DNA from: Adiantum capillus-veneris
Lineage: Eukaryota; Streptophyta; Polypodiopsida; Polypodiales; Pteridaceae
Length of the DNA: 64,000 nucleotides
Assembly (NCBI GenBank): GCA_014529385.2
Contig: CM043952.1
Span: 58,424,119 to 58,488,118 of the forward strand
Direction of reading: 5' to 3'
A program made the position numbers and the translations under genes. Positions within the stretch are counted from its first letter, which is position 1; the number at the start of each line of letters is the position of its first letter. The notes under the pieces were generated by a model, which made no database searches, was not told where the DNA came from, and saw only the letters and a list, made by a program, of their open reading frames with translations. This document shows, in pieces, positions 34,343-45,442 of the stretch.

Positions 34343-35481
34343 GCCTTCTTACATTTGCACACTTTGTCCTCTTGTCCTTTTATGACAAAACCGCGAGGCT
34401 GCGTTACATAAACTTCCTCAAATATGTCACCATTCAAGAAAGCAGTAACAATGTCTGATTGATGTACATCCCAACCAAAATGAGCTTCCAATGCACATAG
34501 AAAACGCACAGTAGTCATACGACAAGTGGGAGCAAAAGTCTCTTCATAATCTATGCCTTTTTGTTGTGCATAACCCTTTGTAACAAGTCGAGCCTTATGG
34601 CGATCGATCTCACCATCCGGCTTGCGTTTCAACTTGTAAACCCACTTCGTACCAATGGCCTTTTTGCCAGGAAGCAAATTACATAAAGTCCATGTGTCAT
34701 TCTCTATAAGTGCATCATATTCTGATTTCATGGCAGCAATCCAATTTTCTGAATTCTGTGCTTCATCAAAAGACAGAGGCTCCTCAACATCATGTAAACT
34801 AGACACAGCCAAAGCATAACAATCTGATGCATAAGATGCATGGCGAGAGCCTGAACGAGTACGACTAGATAAAGGTGCATCCAATTTACTGTCACGCAAA
34901 GTGTGCACCAGCCATTTTCGCATACCTCTAGCCTGCTCATTTTCAGCCCTTTCCTCATCAAGTACATCATGTACATCTGCATCAGTAATAGGCTGTTCTA
35001 AAACATTTTCAGAAACCCCCATAGGCTGTACATTTGCCTCATTGGAACTTACATTCATATTTCCACCACTGAAAAGAGGCAACAAAGTGTCATAAATGTC
35101 CTGTGAGCTTACATTACTGTCTCTAGTACATGACAGCAAGGGCTGAACAGAGTCTTCCACAAACACTACATCCCGTGAAACCAGAATACGTTTTGTTTGC
35201 GGATGATACAACCTGTAGCCTTTGCTTTCAGCACTAGAACCAACAAAAATACATTTGACAGCCTTATCATCCAATTTTCTGCGCTGCACTTGTGGCACCA
35301 AAGCATATGCCAAACAGCCAAAAACACGCATGTGCTCAATAGAAGGCTTTCTATCATGCCATGCTTCATATGGAGTAATAGACTGCAAAGCTTTCGTAGG
35401 ACACCTGTTAAGTACATAAGTGGAACACATGATGGCCTCAAGCCAAAAAGAATGCGGCAAGCTTGACTTTTGACCATACAT
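34330..35481 (-). pseudogene. Co-F integrase C-terminus and RT 5' part
   Basis: 383 open codons: the end of integrase (SFWLEAIMCSTYVLNRCPTK, HMRVFGCLAY), an acidic linker, then RT fingers (WIAAMKSEYDAL, KWVYKLKRKPDG, YEETFAPTCRM) with the first catalytic Asp in QSDIVTAFLNGD. It leaves frame near 34340 (KCKKACMG) where the relatives continue into the YGLKQ motif. Confidence 0.92.
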
Positions 35482-36434
35482 CGTGCCATTTCCGTTAGTG
35501 ACCTGTTTTTCCTCTCAGCAACACCATTTTGCTAAGGTGTATAAGGCACTGTACATTGGTGTTTTATCCCACGACTAGCCAGAAATGCATTAAATTCATG
35601 AGACATATACTCCCCCCCTCGATCGGAACGGAGGGTGCCCATAGTACATTTTGAGACATTTTCAGCCATAGCCAAAAATTGTTTGAAGCACATAAAAACT
35701 TCGGACTTCGCTTTAAGCGGAAATACCCATGCATGCCTTGAGTAATCATCAATGAAAGTCACGAAGTACAGGTAATTGCCCAAGGACGAAGTTTGCATGG
35801 GCCCACAAACATCACTATGCACAAGCTGCAACCTGCATGTGGCCCTAACTGAACCATCCTTTGGAAACTTAGAACGCTGCATTTTACCCAGAATACAGCC
35901 TTCACAAACATGTTTGACAGGTGCTTCAAGAGGTGGCAAAGAAGCAACCATATCAGATTTCTGCAAACGCAGCAAACTAGGAAAATTCAGATGACCAAAA
36001 CGTGCATGCCAAAGTTTTGCATCTGAAATAGCCCTTGAATCTGCAACAGCATTTGCAAAATTTTTTCCACACTTGTCATACAAAGTGAGCTTATACAGCC
36101 CACGGCACAAAAGCCCAGATGCAATAATTTCATCACCAAAACTGAGATCATGAACTGTACATCTGTCATCCACAAATTTGACTACAAGTCCAAGTCTAGC
36201 AAGTGCAGATACAGACAAGAGATTCTTCTTGATCCCAGGTACATAAAGTGCATCAACAAGTGTGAAGAAACTGCCATTAGCAGCAGTGAGCACAATCTTT
36301 CCAACTCCCTGAACTGGATAAGAGGCGTTGTTGGCACAAGTGACTGAATTCCCATGAGGGACAGACTCGACAGAGGTAAACAATTCACGATGTGAGGTAA
36401 TGTGCTTTGTAGAACCACTGTCGAAATACCACAC
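35482..36434 (-). pseudogene. Co-F protease, GAG-pre-integrase and integrase core
   Basis: Protease motif WYFDSGSTKHIT, then a pre-integrase zinc finger (WHARFGH ... CEGCILGK) and core with Asp in LVHSDVCGPM and Asp in LRSDRGGEYMS. A TAG near 35530 interrupts just before the catalytic Glu motif (NGVAERKN), which is present in the same frame beyond the stop. 36434 is the first ATG after the gag stop, not a true initiation site. Confidence 0.92.
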
Positions 36435-36452
36435 ATGTGAATTTGCAGCAAC

Positions 36453-37529
36453 TCACAAGCATGCATCATGGACAGCAGGATTGTAAGTGCACTCTGCGCT
36501 AAAAGCCCATTCTGCATCAACATCAGCATCACAATCTCCTTTCACAGAAGACTCAACAATGGCTGCATTTGTAGTGGAACCAACATTTGCAGTGGAACCA
36601 CCCTCTTTTTTCTTAGCCTCTTTGGCCTTCAACTTAGGACACGACTTGATCAAGTGATCATTGGCTTTACAATAATGGCAACGCATCTTCTTTTTGCCCT
36701 TATCACCAGAATTGCCAGACGAAGTGCTGCCAGCAGAAGCATTAGGAACAGAATTTTTGCCACTCGCAGCATAACCATAAGAAGTGGCTGCATTACTGTT
36801 ACCACCCTTTCTTTGAGAAGCAATAAAAGCCTGTTCAACTGCACACTGCCTAGTCCTGTTTTTTCTAGAAAGTGACTCTTGCAACAGCAATGTGCATAAT
36901 GCATCAAACTTGACAACTTCAGGATTTCCTTGGGTCATGAGTCTCCAAGTACTAGCAAAAGTCTGGTAGGAATCTGGTAAGGCATCAAGAACAGTCTGCA
37001 CAAGGGAACTGTCCGAAATGACTTCACCTGCAGAAATGAGTTGCTCATTGATATCCTTGACACTAGCAAGGAAAGTATCCATATCATCTTCCTCATGCAT
37101 AATCTTCGACTCTAGCTCTTTACGCAGCAAAGCAATTTTAGCCTCATTGTGGCTTGCATAAAGACCTGCTAGAATATCCCAAGCCTGTTTTGCAGATTTT
37201 GTTGAATGGATGTGAGGAATAATGGTGCGCTTCACAGACAACGCAATCAATGCATGAGCCTGCGCATCCTTAACATCCCAACGAGCTTGTTCTGCCGTAG
37301 GCAAAAAAACTCTAACAGCTGCAATCCTTGCAGCAAGACCTGCAACATCCTCAACATCGCCTACATCTTCAGAACCAGGACGTACATCAATGCCCTGCAC
37401 AATGTTCCAGACACCTTTTGACACAAGAACATGTTGCATCATGTAAGCCCACATAGGGTAGTTGTCCCCATCCAACCTGTCCTCAGCAGCAAACATCTTG
37501 AACACATCTGTGTTGTTGTTGTCAGCCAT
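36453..37529 (-). CDS. Co-F gag
   Basis: Start chosen at ATG 37529 (MADNNNTDVFKMF); the frame is open 20 codons further upstream, but that part lies in the leader. 358 codons with a UBN2/copia-type gag region (YPMWAYMMQHVL, AWDILAGLYASH) and a CCHC knuckle (CHYC, KANDH, C) near residue 290. It ends in TGA; the same frame continues six codons later into protease, so the stop is probably a mutation, although stop suppression cannot be excluded. Confidence 0.9.
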   Translation of the reverse strand: MADNNNTDVFKMFAAEDRLDGDNYPMWAYMMQHVLVSKGVWNIVQGIDVRPGSEDVGDVEDVAGLAARIAAVRVFLPTAEQARWDVKDAQAHALIALSVKRTIIPHIHSTKSAKQAWDILAGLYASHNEAKIALLRKELESKIMHEEDDMDTFLASVKDINEQLISAGEVISDSSLVQTVLDALPDSYQTFASTWRLMTQGNPEVVKFDALCTLLLQESLSRKNRTRQCAVEQAFIASQRKGGNSNAATSYGYAASGKNSVPNASAGSTSSGNSGDKGKKKMRCHYCKANDHLIKSCPKLKAKEAKKKEGGSTANVGSTTNAAIVESSVKGDCDADVDAEWAFSAECTYNPAVHDACL

Positions 37530-37876
37530 GGTAAATGCTGCACCTGATGTGAAAACTGCTCGAAAATAGAAGAAATGGAGCGGGAACAACTTGTGCTATA
37601 TAGCACAAACCGTAGAAGACTATAAGGCACCTGTTATGCAGAAAACGGCACTAACAGAAAATCTGCACAAAATGACAAAATAGCCTGTGCAGCACTGCCC
37701 GTAGTGGAAACGGAGGCCGAAATGAGCCCAAATCAAAATTCTGAGCAGACCATGCTCTGTGAGCTCTCCCAAAATATTTGTCGACCTGCGAACGCTCGCC
37801 AAAGCTCACTGAAATCGGAGAAAGTGAGCAGGCGTGTGCTGGAGCAGCTGGCGACTAAGCCCGGGAGGACGTGACC

Positions 37877-37889
37877 TGCTCTGATACCA
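37877..37889 (-). other. tRNA-iMet primer-binding site of Co-F
   Basis: Minus strand TGGTATCAGAGCA, two bases after the 5' LTR. Confidence 0.92.
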
Positions 37890-37891
37890 AT

Positions 37892-38116
37892 TGTTGGAAT
37901 TAGGGCTGCAGAGAAACACACACAGCTTGGAGAAGACGAAGGAAGCTCAAGGCACACAATAGAGAGTGTTACTTAGTGTGCAATGGAAAGATAGATAGCC
38001 CTAGAGTGATGGGCGTATATACAATGCACGGGGGAAAAAACCTCCTAAAGAGGGAAAACATGCCCCGGCGGTCCTAGTGTGTTCACACACATCACTACCA
38101 CATGTATATGGTAACA
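37892..38116 (-). repeat. 5' LTR of Co-F
   Basis: 225 bp, followed by the AAAAT duplication at 38117-38121. Confidence 0.95.
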
Positions 38117-38121
38117 AAAAT

Positions 38122-38454
38122 TGTGGATCTTACGCAAGATTAGATGGTATGTGTTAGAAAACAAGAAGCGAAAGACTGTGGGAGCTCTTTTGTGAGGCCA
38201 AGGGCCAGGTGTGGATCGACATCGGGTGCTAAGAGTAGAAAAACAAGATCGGGTTCCACATACCCTTGCCTCATAGTGGTATTAGAGTTTTAGTTAACGA
38301 GTTATTGGGGACGTGAGTTTTCATGCATGCAAAAGGGGGGAATGGGGTTGTGGAGAAGAAGGTGGGGAGAGCATAGACGTGTTAAAGGTCTCCAACACAT
38401 ACAAATATAAGAGTAGGTAGGCAAGATCGAATCTCTGAGTAGAATGATGTTTGT
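38122..38454. other. Unassigned spacer
   Basis: About 330 bp between Co-F and an older relative. No ORF and no recognised element. Confidence 0.5.
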
Positions 38455-38794
38455 CGAGCTATTGACGCTCACCAAAGCTCACTGAAATTGGAGAAAGTGA
38501 GCAGGTGTGTGTTGGCGGTGCTGGCTACTAAGCTTGAGAGGATGCAACATTCTCTAATATCAATGGTTGGAAATAGGGTTGCAAGGAAGCGCGCACAGCT
38601 TGGAGAAGATGAAGAAAGCTCAATGCACACAACAAAGAGTAGTATTACTTAGTGTGCAATGGAAAGATGAGATAGCCCTAGAGTGATGGGCGTATATTCA
38701 ATGCACGGGAGAAAACTCCTCCTAGTGAGGGAAAAAATGACCCAATAGTCCTAAGTGTGCTCAGACACATCACTACCACATGTATATGGTAACA
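38455..38794 (-). repeat. Older Co-F-family LTR with leader remnant
   Basis: 38564-38794 resembles the Co-F LTR with many substitutions and indels; 38455-38563 matches the Co-F leader (about 37780-37890), with the primer site mutated (ctctaatatcaat). It is therefore the 5' end of an older, truncated copy in the same orientation, only about 450 bp from the younger element. Confidence 0.85.
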
Positions 38795-39880
38795 AATACA
38801 ATGTGGTAGATGATGCTCTTAGTTGCATGAAGATCAACTCTCTTTGCTTGACCAAACTTTGAAGTGAGTTTTTGGATTCTTTGAAGGGTAAATGTGAGAA
38901 TGATGATGCGTACTCCAATGTGTGGAGGCATGTCAAAAAGAGGGATCCTTCTCATTCCAATGCTAGCACTATGTCTACTTCCTCCACACCCAGTTCTCCT
39001 CTTTCAAGTGATGAGCTGCAAATATGGAAGAATTTTTTCATAGATGATGGGTACCTTCTCCACAAGGGGAGAGTTTGTGTATTGACAAACATAGATATTC
39101 AATGCCAAATTCTTTATAAATGTCATGACAATCCTAGTGAAGTGCACCCGGGAATAAAGAAAACTTATGCACTCATAGAGTGATATTTGACTGACTAGGT
39201 TTACATGGGTATGTTCAAGACTATATCTTGCATTGCCACAAAGGTCAAGCTAATAAAGTAGAGCAACTAAAGGCAAGAGGTCTCTTACATTCCATGGGAG
39301 ATTCCCAATCGTAGATGGGAGACTATCTCTATGGATTTGATTGTGGATCTGTCAAGCATTGTTCAAGGTCATGACTTAATATGGGTAGTTGTAGACAGGT
39401 TAACTAAACTTGGTAAGTTTATTCCGACCAAGTCCACCATTAAAACTCTATTTAGCTAATCTATACAGGTTATATGGATTGCCCAACAACATTGTGAGTG
39501 ATCATGATTCCAATTATAACAATCACTTTTTGAGGGATTTCTTTAAATGCCTGGGAACACAACTCAATATCAATAATATAGATAATCCAAAAATGGTTGG
39601 GAGAGTTAACCAAGCTCTAAAGGACATATGCTATGAGCATACGTTTGCAAGAAGCAACCTGATTGGGATGATTACCTCCCTCTTTTGGAGTTTAATAATA
39701 ATAGTGCTAAGCATGTTACAACATGATTTAGTCTTTTCATGCTCATGTACGACTTTCAGCTTAGATCACCAGTTATGGTGGGATTGACGACTGAGAAAAT
39801 TTAGCAACTCAGGGGATTTATCCAAGATCATATGGATATGATAACGATTGCTCGTCAAAATGTTCAACAAGCACAATATC
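38795..39880 (+). pseudogene. Gy-G: decayed gypsy RNase H end and integrase
   Basis: Starts in the RNase H tail (NVVDDALS, the usual N-x-ADALSR landmark), then integrase zinc-finger region (DGYLLHKGRVC, HPGIKKTYALIE), core WETISMDLIVDLSS and WVVVDRLTKLGKFIP, and VSDHDSNYNNHF at the second Asp. Many stops and frameshifts. It is likely a chromovirus-type remnant into which the older copia copy inserted. Confidence 0.75.
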
Positions 39881-39955
39881 CCCCCAGTAGGAAGATATGG
39901 ATAGATATATAGATATGGATAGTCTATATATATAGTAGGAAGATATAGTACATTT

Positions 39956-39957
<2 letters not shown>

Positions 39958-40024
<67 letters not shown>
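39958..40024. repeat. (CT)n(CA)n compound microsatellite
   Basis: About 15 CT followed by about 18 CA repeats. ORFs across it are repeat translations. Confidence 0.95.
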
Positions 40025-40025
<1 letters not shown>

Positions 40026-40059
40026 TATTGATAGGGATAGTCTCTTAATATCACTATAC

Positions 40060-40185
40060 TCATAGTGTTGCTACTTGTGCTCTGGTACTAGAGCTGGTAC
40101 TGGTACTGGCTCTACCTGTGCACCGGTACTGGTACTGGTACTGGTGCTACTTATGTACTGATACTAGTGCTACTTGTGTACTAGT

Positions 40186-40237
<52 letters not shown>

Positions 40238-41120
40238 CGGTGATACTGGTGCTACTTGTGCTTTGGTACTAGAGTTGGTACTGGTATTGGTGCTACTTGT
40301 GCACTCATATTGGCACTAGTACTATATTGTACTAGACTGGTGATACCTGGGCATTAGTACTAGTACTAGTACTAGTGCTTCTTATGTACTGATATTGGTG
40401 CTACTTGTGAACTGGTAATGTACTGTATTGGTATTGGTATTATATCGTACTGCACTGGTACTACTACTACTTGTGTGATATACGGGTACTAGGACTGGTA
40501 CTGTTTGTGTAAAATATTATAATGAACTGATACTAGTGCTACTTGTGATACTAGTACTGGTGCTAATCATGTACTAGTGCTGAACTGATACTTGTACTAA
40601 TACTGTTTATGTACTATAATATACTGGACGAGTGCTCCTTGTGGACTGATACTGATGCTACTTGTGTATTGTACTTGTGTATTGGTACTAGAGCTAGGTA
40701 CTGGTACTAGTGCTACCTTTTACTGATACTAGTACTAGTATTATAGTATATTGGACTGGTACTGGTGCTACTTATGCAACGATACTGGTGTTACTTGTGT
40801 ATTGGTACTATATTGTATTGTACTATCTTGGTACTATATTATACTGAATTGGTACTACTGCTACTTATGAGATATACTAGTACTGGTTATGTACAATAAT
40901 TATACTGAACTCGTACTAAGTGGTACTTGTGATATTGGTACTGGTGCTAAGCGTGTGTTGGTACTGAACTAGTACTAGTACTAGTACTATTTGTGTACTA
41001 TAATATACTAGACTAGTGCTACTTGTGTACTAATACCAATGCTACTTGTGTACTAGGACTGTAATGGTACTTGTATTGGTACAGTATTGTACTGAGCTGG
41101 AACTGGTGCTACTTATGTAC
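40060..41120. repeat. Degenerate GGTACT-rich minisatellite
   Basis: About 1 kb built from variants of GGTACTGGTACTGGTGC and TACTTGTGTACTGG, with no fixed long period. A (CA)n tract at 40189-40236 interrupts it. There is no ORF. It is flanked on both sides by similar (CT)n(CA)n tracts (39958 and 41441). Confidence 0.85.
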
Positions 41121-41440
41121 TAGTGATACTAGAGTAAAAGTTGGTAGCACCTTTTGCTTGGTTAGGATAGTGTGTAAATATCCTTGGACTTTATTTAATG
41201 GGGCTAATTGACCTAGGTAATCTTGGGTATATTATTGTAGGTAATTCAATAGCTGCTATTTTGGAGGTGCCTTAAATGACACCTAACTATTCATAAATAG
41301 TTAAGTGATATGAAGAAAGGCAGGCGGCCTAGCCTTGGCACTTTGGCCTCTTCTGCATTAAACCATGACCCTCCTGCAGTCTGTGCTACTGCGTTTTCTA
41401 AATACCCTAGTTCCTTCCTCTTCTCTCTTCTCTTTCACAC

Positions 41441-41553
<113 letters not shown>

Positions 41554-41879
41554 ATTATCTTTCTATTCCACCCTCTCTCTGTACGTGACGTTATTGGAGT
41601 TGAAGCAGGGTCCGCCTCACCATTGTCAAGAAAATCGGCCACTAAATGTAGCAATGTTGCCACATCGTCTTCCTCTTGAGACTTGGCCTACCACACTGCT
41701 GTAAATCTCCCAACCCTTTAAAGGTGAGATTTCATGCTCACTTAGCATTGGTACTGTGTGTCTTTGGTGAGCGTGAGTGCTTGTGTTCTTTGAGATTGGG
41801 TTTTTCCACAAGGGGTAGCATTTAGTAATTGGCTATATGGCTAAATGCAAGGATAAGCATGCTATTGTGGAGTTGGCGG

Positions 41880-43020
41880 TGTCAGGAGTTTTTTTGAGCA
41901 AGGGATTGCGCATATGTACATACACATGCATGGTGCATCAAATAAAGGATTGCCCAATTTCCATAGCCAGGTGGTTACGTGGGGCCCACATGTGTACAGG
42001 TAGGACATCATGTACATACTACATCGATTGTCACTATCACCAGTACTAGTATGTTTTTTCTACAATAATGAGGAGTTTATAGCGCGTAAAAATTCTCGAG
42101 GAATCTATCCGCGGGCCGACGACATGAGGTAAGCAGGTGCGTCAGATGGCATCTAGTGACGTCAGGAGGGCGAACGGGGTCAATATTTGCACGCGGATGA
42201 GGACGGACACAACGTGGGTGTTTTCTTGTGAGAGTTATGCAGAAAGTTCATCATTAGGACCACTTTTTGGGGCCACTTCACGTGGTGGCGAGATGCATTA
42301 TTGGAAAAAAGCTGAGTGCCAGGTGTGCGAATGATGCAAAAAGGTGACAACTATGCACTGCGAGGTCAGTTTTTGGCCTGTTCGGGGTCCGTTTGAGGTC
42401 ATCTAAAAGGCCAAGGGTGCCCAAGTAATAAAGTCAAGTGTGGGAACTGAAAAAACAGAGAGAAGACCAGAAAAAACGTGGAGAAGAGAGGAGGAACAGC
42501 CGCAACTGTGTTTTTGGGGTTTTTGGAGCCTATTTTGGCCGTAAACTGCTTATCCGAGGTCGGATTTGAGCACTTTGACATTGTAGACTGGGGTTTTGGG
42601 CCGTTCCGGACGCAATGGCGTTGTCCATTTTGCCAAATTCCTAACTCGTTTCCTGCTGTTTTTTTGTGTAAGTTTCTCCTATGAGCGAAGTTTCTGCTCT
42701 AGTTTGTGATTGTATCTGGCTTATTTTACCTATATTGTGTGAGCTATTTGCCCCATTGGTGTTGGCCCAAGCTCAATTGTATCTAAATATCAGAAATTCT
42801 CCTCTTTTGAGGTGCGTTTTTTAGGTGTGTGTGTGTGTGTGTGTCTGTGTGGAGTGGGCAAGTGGATAGTCTCTCTCCTCTCACTCCAGAGGTGTGTTCC
42901 CTGTCTCGGCCAGGTGTGTTGTGTAAGCCGAGTGGTGCCCCATAGTGTATGTGTGTATCTTCCCAAGAGTGTGTGGCGGGTTGTTATAGAGACGCTGTGT
43001 GTGTTTTCATCCCGCTCACA
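41880..43020 (+). repeat. 5' LTR of Gy-H
   Basis: 1141 bp, TGTCAGG to CTCACA; repeated at 49438-50447. Confidence 0.9.
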
Positions 43021-43026
43021 TTCTTT

Positions 43027-43044
43027 TGGCGCCCCCACGGAGGA
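43027..43044 (+). other. Primer-binding site of Gy-H
   Basis: TGGCGCCCCCACGGAGGA, six bases after the LTR. Close to the Gy-A site. Confidence 0.75.
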
Positions 43045-43092
43045 TCTTCTTCGAGTACCTTCTGCTTCGAGCTTCAAGCTTCGAGATTCGGG

Positions 43093-43150
43093 GCTACAGG
43101 TTACAGGTTACAGGTTACAGGGACAGGTACAGGTAGAGGTACACGAGATT
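43093..43150 (+). repeat. Short TTACAGG-type tandem repeat in Gy-H leader
   Basis: Three copies of TTACAGG followed by shorter ACAGG and GTAGAGG variants, just after the primer site. No function is evident. Confidence 0.75.
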
Positions 43151-43758
43151 CACACAGGTACAGGTAGCTGGAGTATAGTGATATACTAGTAGTGATGTCA
43201 CTTGCAGTTGTTGTGGGTATGCATCACTTGGCGCCTGTTTGAGCGCATTGTCTGGTGGATTGTACGTTACTTGTGGAAACTGCCATTATACGCATTTGTG
43301 GAGCCATACTTAGTTGTATTTGGCAGTCCCAGCCATTTCTGAGACTTGGTCTGGAAGATAGTCATTTCTGAGACTTGACTATACGCGATTTGCATTAGCC
43401 TTCGTGTGAGGGTCGATAGCGTGAGGTTTTTATTGAGCTGGGGGATTCTCAAATGTAGAGATCCTTTCGGTGATACAGGTAGCTGGAGCACCCTTTTCTT
43501 GACCTCGCCATAGGCTATGTATTAGTGATTCCTGTTTGATGCTCGAGTTCTATTGTTGACACTTTATGCATACATATACAATCTATATTTTGGGTTCCTA
43601 CTGCTCTACTTCTGGGGAAACTCTGCCAAAAATTTTTTGAGTTATGATGGCTAGTTTTTTGGTCTTTTGAGCCATTTATGATGTTATGCTGCTGAAATTT
43701 TGCCAAAATCAGAGGATAAGTTAGGTGTGCCTTCTTGGGAGCTTCATGGTTGGCTTTA

Positions 43759-43977
43759 ATGGATGATCAAAATGGCCCTCAATTCACTCCATTTCATTTA
43801 ACTCAAAGAATCCAGATAAATGTTCATGTGTCCAGGAAGATTTTTTTCCAGCAGCGCATAGTCTTTATGTTCGGGCCAAGAAGATTACGAGAGATCTTGG
43901 AATGTCCTTTGCCTGTTGTAATTCCGATGATCAACTATGAAAACTCATTTGATGTGCATGTGTTTGTCCTTATCTAA
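43759..43977 (+). CDS. 72-aa leader small ORF of Gy-H (smORF family)
   Basis: Starts at ATG 43759 (MDDQNGPQF); the frame is open 8 codons further but without an earlier ATG. It lies 715 bp after the primer site and about 100 bp before gag. It aligns without gaps over all 72 residues with Gy-I smORF1, 35 identities by eye, including the block FQQRIVF followed by FGP, then R-L, EIL and P-x-V/I. The C-terminus is hydrophobic (FDVHVFVLI-stop). The function is unknown; a small folded beta-rich protein is possible. Confidence 0.75.
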   Translation: MDDQNGPQFTPFHLTQRIQINVHVSRKIFFQQRIVFMFGPRRLREILECPLPVVIPMINYENSFDVHVFVLI

Positions 43978-44079
43978 AGTTGAGCTCCATTGAAGTTTCT
44001 GGGGATTGGGTAGTTAAAAGTTTTGGGTTCTTGCACGTGTGTTCAAAGGGGTTCTCAAAGCATTGAAACTTGGGTAGCC

Positions 44080-45442
44080 ATGGCTTTCTCTTATCCGGAG
44101 TTTCATGGAAGAAGTGATGAAGATGTGGAAGAAGTTTTGGAAAAGATGGAGGTTGCCTGCATTAGCAACCAGATGCATGACCCTGCGCAGATGTTACGCC
44201 TTCTCCAAATTTGTTTGAAGAGTGATGCACGAGTTTGGTCTAAAGCATTTGAAGAGGAGTTGCGTGTGGCTGATCCACCTATAAGGTTGAGTTGGGACAA
44301 TCTACGACATGGGTTGGAAGTGGAGTTTGTGAAGATAGAAGATCCTGACAAAGTGTGGCAAGAAGTACAGGCTTTGGTGCAAAAGGAAGGTGAGCCAGTA
44401 GATGCGTACATACATAAGTTTTCATTGGCATGGGAGCGAATGTGCAAGGCCTTAGCACCACAGGTACCCCCACCTGACATGATGAAGAAGGACACGTTCT
44501 TAGCTGGTCTTTGGGAGAATATACGTTGGAGAGTGGAGCTAAAGAATCCTAGAACATATGAAGATGCACTAGAGGTAGCAAGGAACAAAGAGTGGAAGCT
44601 GAGGAAAATGAGCCAGTTAGGGTGAGTCTTTGCCAATGAGGTCTGAATTTCAGCCTATAGAGTCTTTACAAGGTGGCATGTCAGGGGTTCATCATGAACC
44701 AGTGGTTCCTCTTACTACTCAGGTTATGCCAGCAGTGGTCACTACATCGGTGGAAGATGATGGGCTAAGGCAAGACATGAGGCAAGTGGTAGATTTGATG
44801 AAGAATCTCAACCTAAACATGCTAGGTCAAGTGGGAAATAATCGAGGTCGAGGGAGGTTTGAAAATCAGCCAAGAGGTGAAGAAAGGCCTAGGAATGGTG
44901 TTGGACAAAGCAATGGTAGGTACTGGAGGCAGACGCCCACATGTTATAATTGTGGAGAGTTGGGTCACATCAGTCCGCAATGTGATAAGCCACCAAGGAT
45001 GGGGGGAGACATGTATCCATTTCCAAGACAGGTGCTAACTAGGTCAAATGATTATGGCATCGAAATTAAGGGATACGAAGGAACCAGTGGACTGACCCAG
45101 GAGGACAAGGGAAAGACAAAAGTGCTAAGTGTAGTCACCTTGGAGAAGGCATCAAAGCTATAGGATACATTAGTGATGCCTATTGGGAAGAGGACCACAG
45201 AGGATAAGGAAGGAATAAGTGCCCCAGGTCCTAGTAAGAAGAAAGGAAAGAGCCATGAAGGCGAGGATGTCAAGGCCAAGAAGAAAAGGAGAGCTCGTCG
45301 AAAGTTTCATGTTTCATATTTTCCACTAGGGGATGGGCAATTAAGCTATGACTTGAAGGAGGATCTGACGAGTAGGAAGGCAGATGTTACTTTTGGGCAC
45401 CTTATAGAGATGGTGCCTAAGCTAAAGCAATAGTGGAAGAGG
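44080..45442 (+). pseudogene. Gy-H gag
   Basis: Start at ATG 44080 (MAFSYPEFHGRS). Retrotrans_gag-like domain to about 44625, then a frameshift at a GGG run near 44620, and a CCHC knuckle (CYNC, GELGH, C) near 44944-44985. In-frame TAG stops at about 45161 and 45431 precede protease. A lysine/arginine-rich segment (KKKGKSHEGEDVKAKKKRR) lies at 45230-45300. Similar in domain order to Gy-A gag. Confidence 0.88.

Larger units (their letters stand above)
32945..38116 (-). mobile_element. Co-F: full-length Ty1/copia retrotransposon
   Basis: 5172 bp with 225-bp LTRs, AAAAT duplications, tRNA-iMet primer site and the copia order gag, protease, integrase, RT, RNase H on the minus strand. The LTRs differ at 3 of 225 positions by eye (about 1.3 percent), so it is the youngest datable insertion here. 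Stops in the gag-protease junction and integrase and a frameshift before the RT active site make it non-functional. Confidence 0.95.

Noticed and set aside
42812-43189. 125-codon ORF at the end of the Gy-H 5' LTR
   Set aside because: Runs through a GT repeat, the LTR end and the primer site; not kept in the other LTR.
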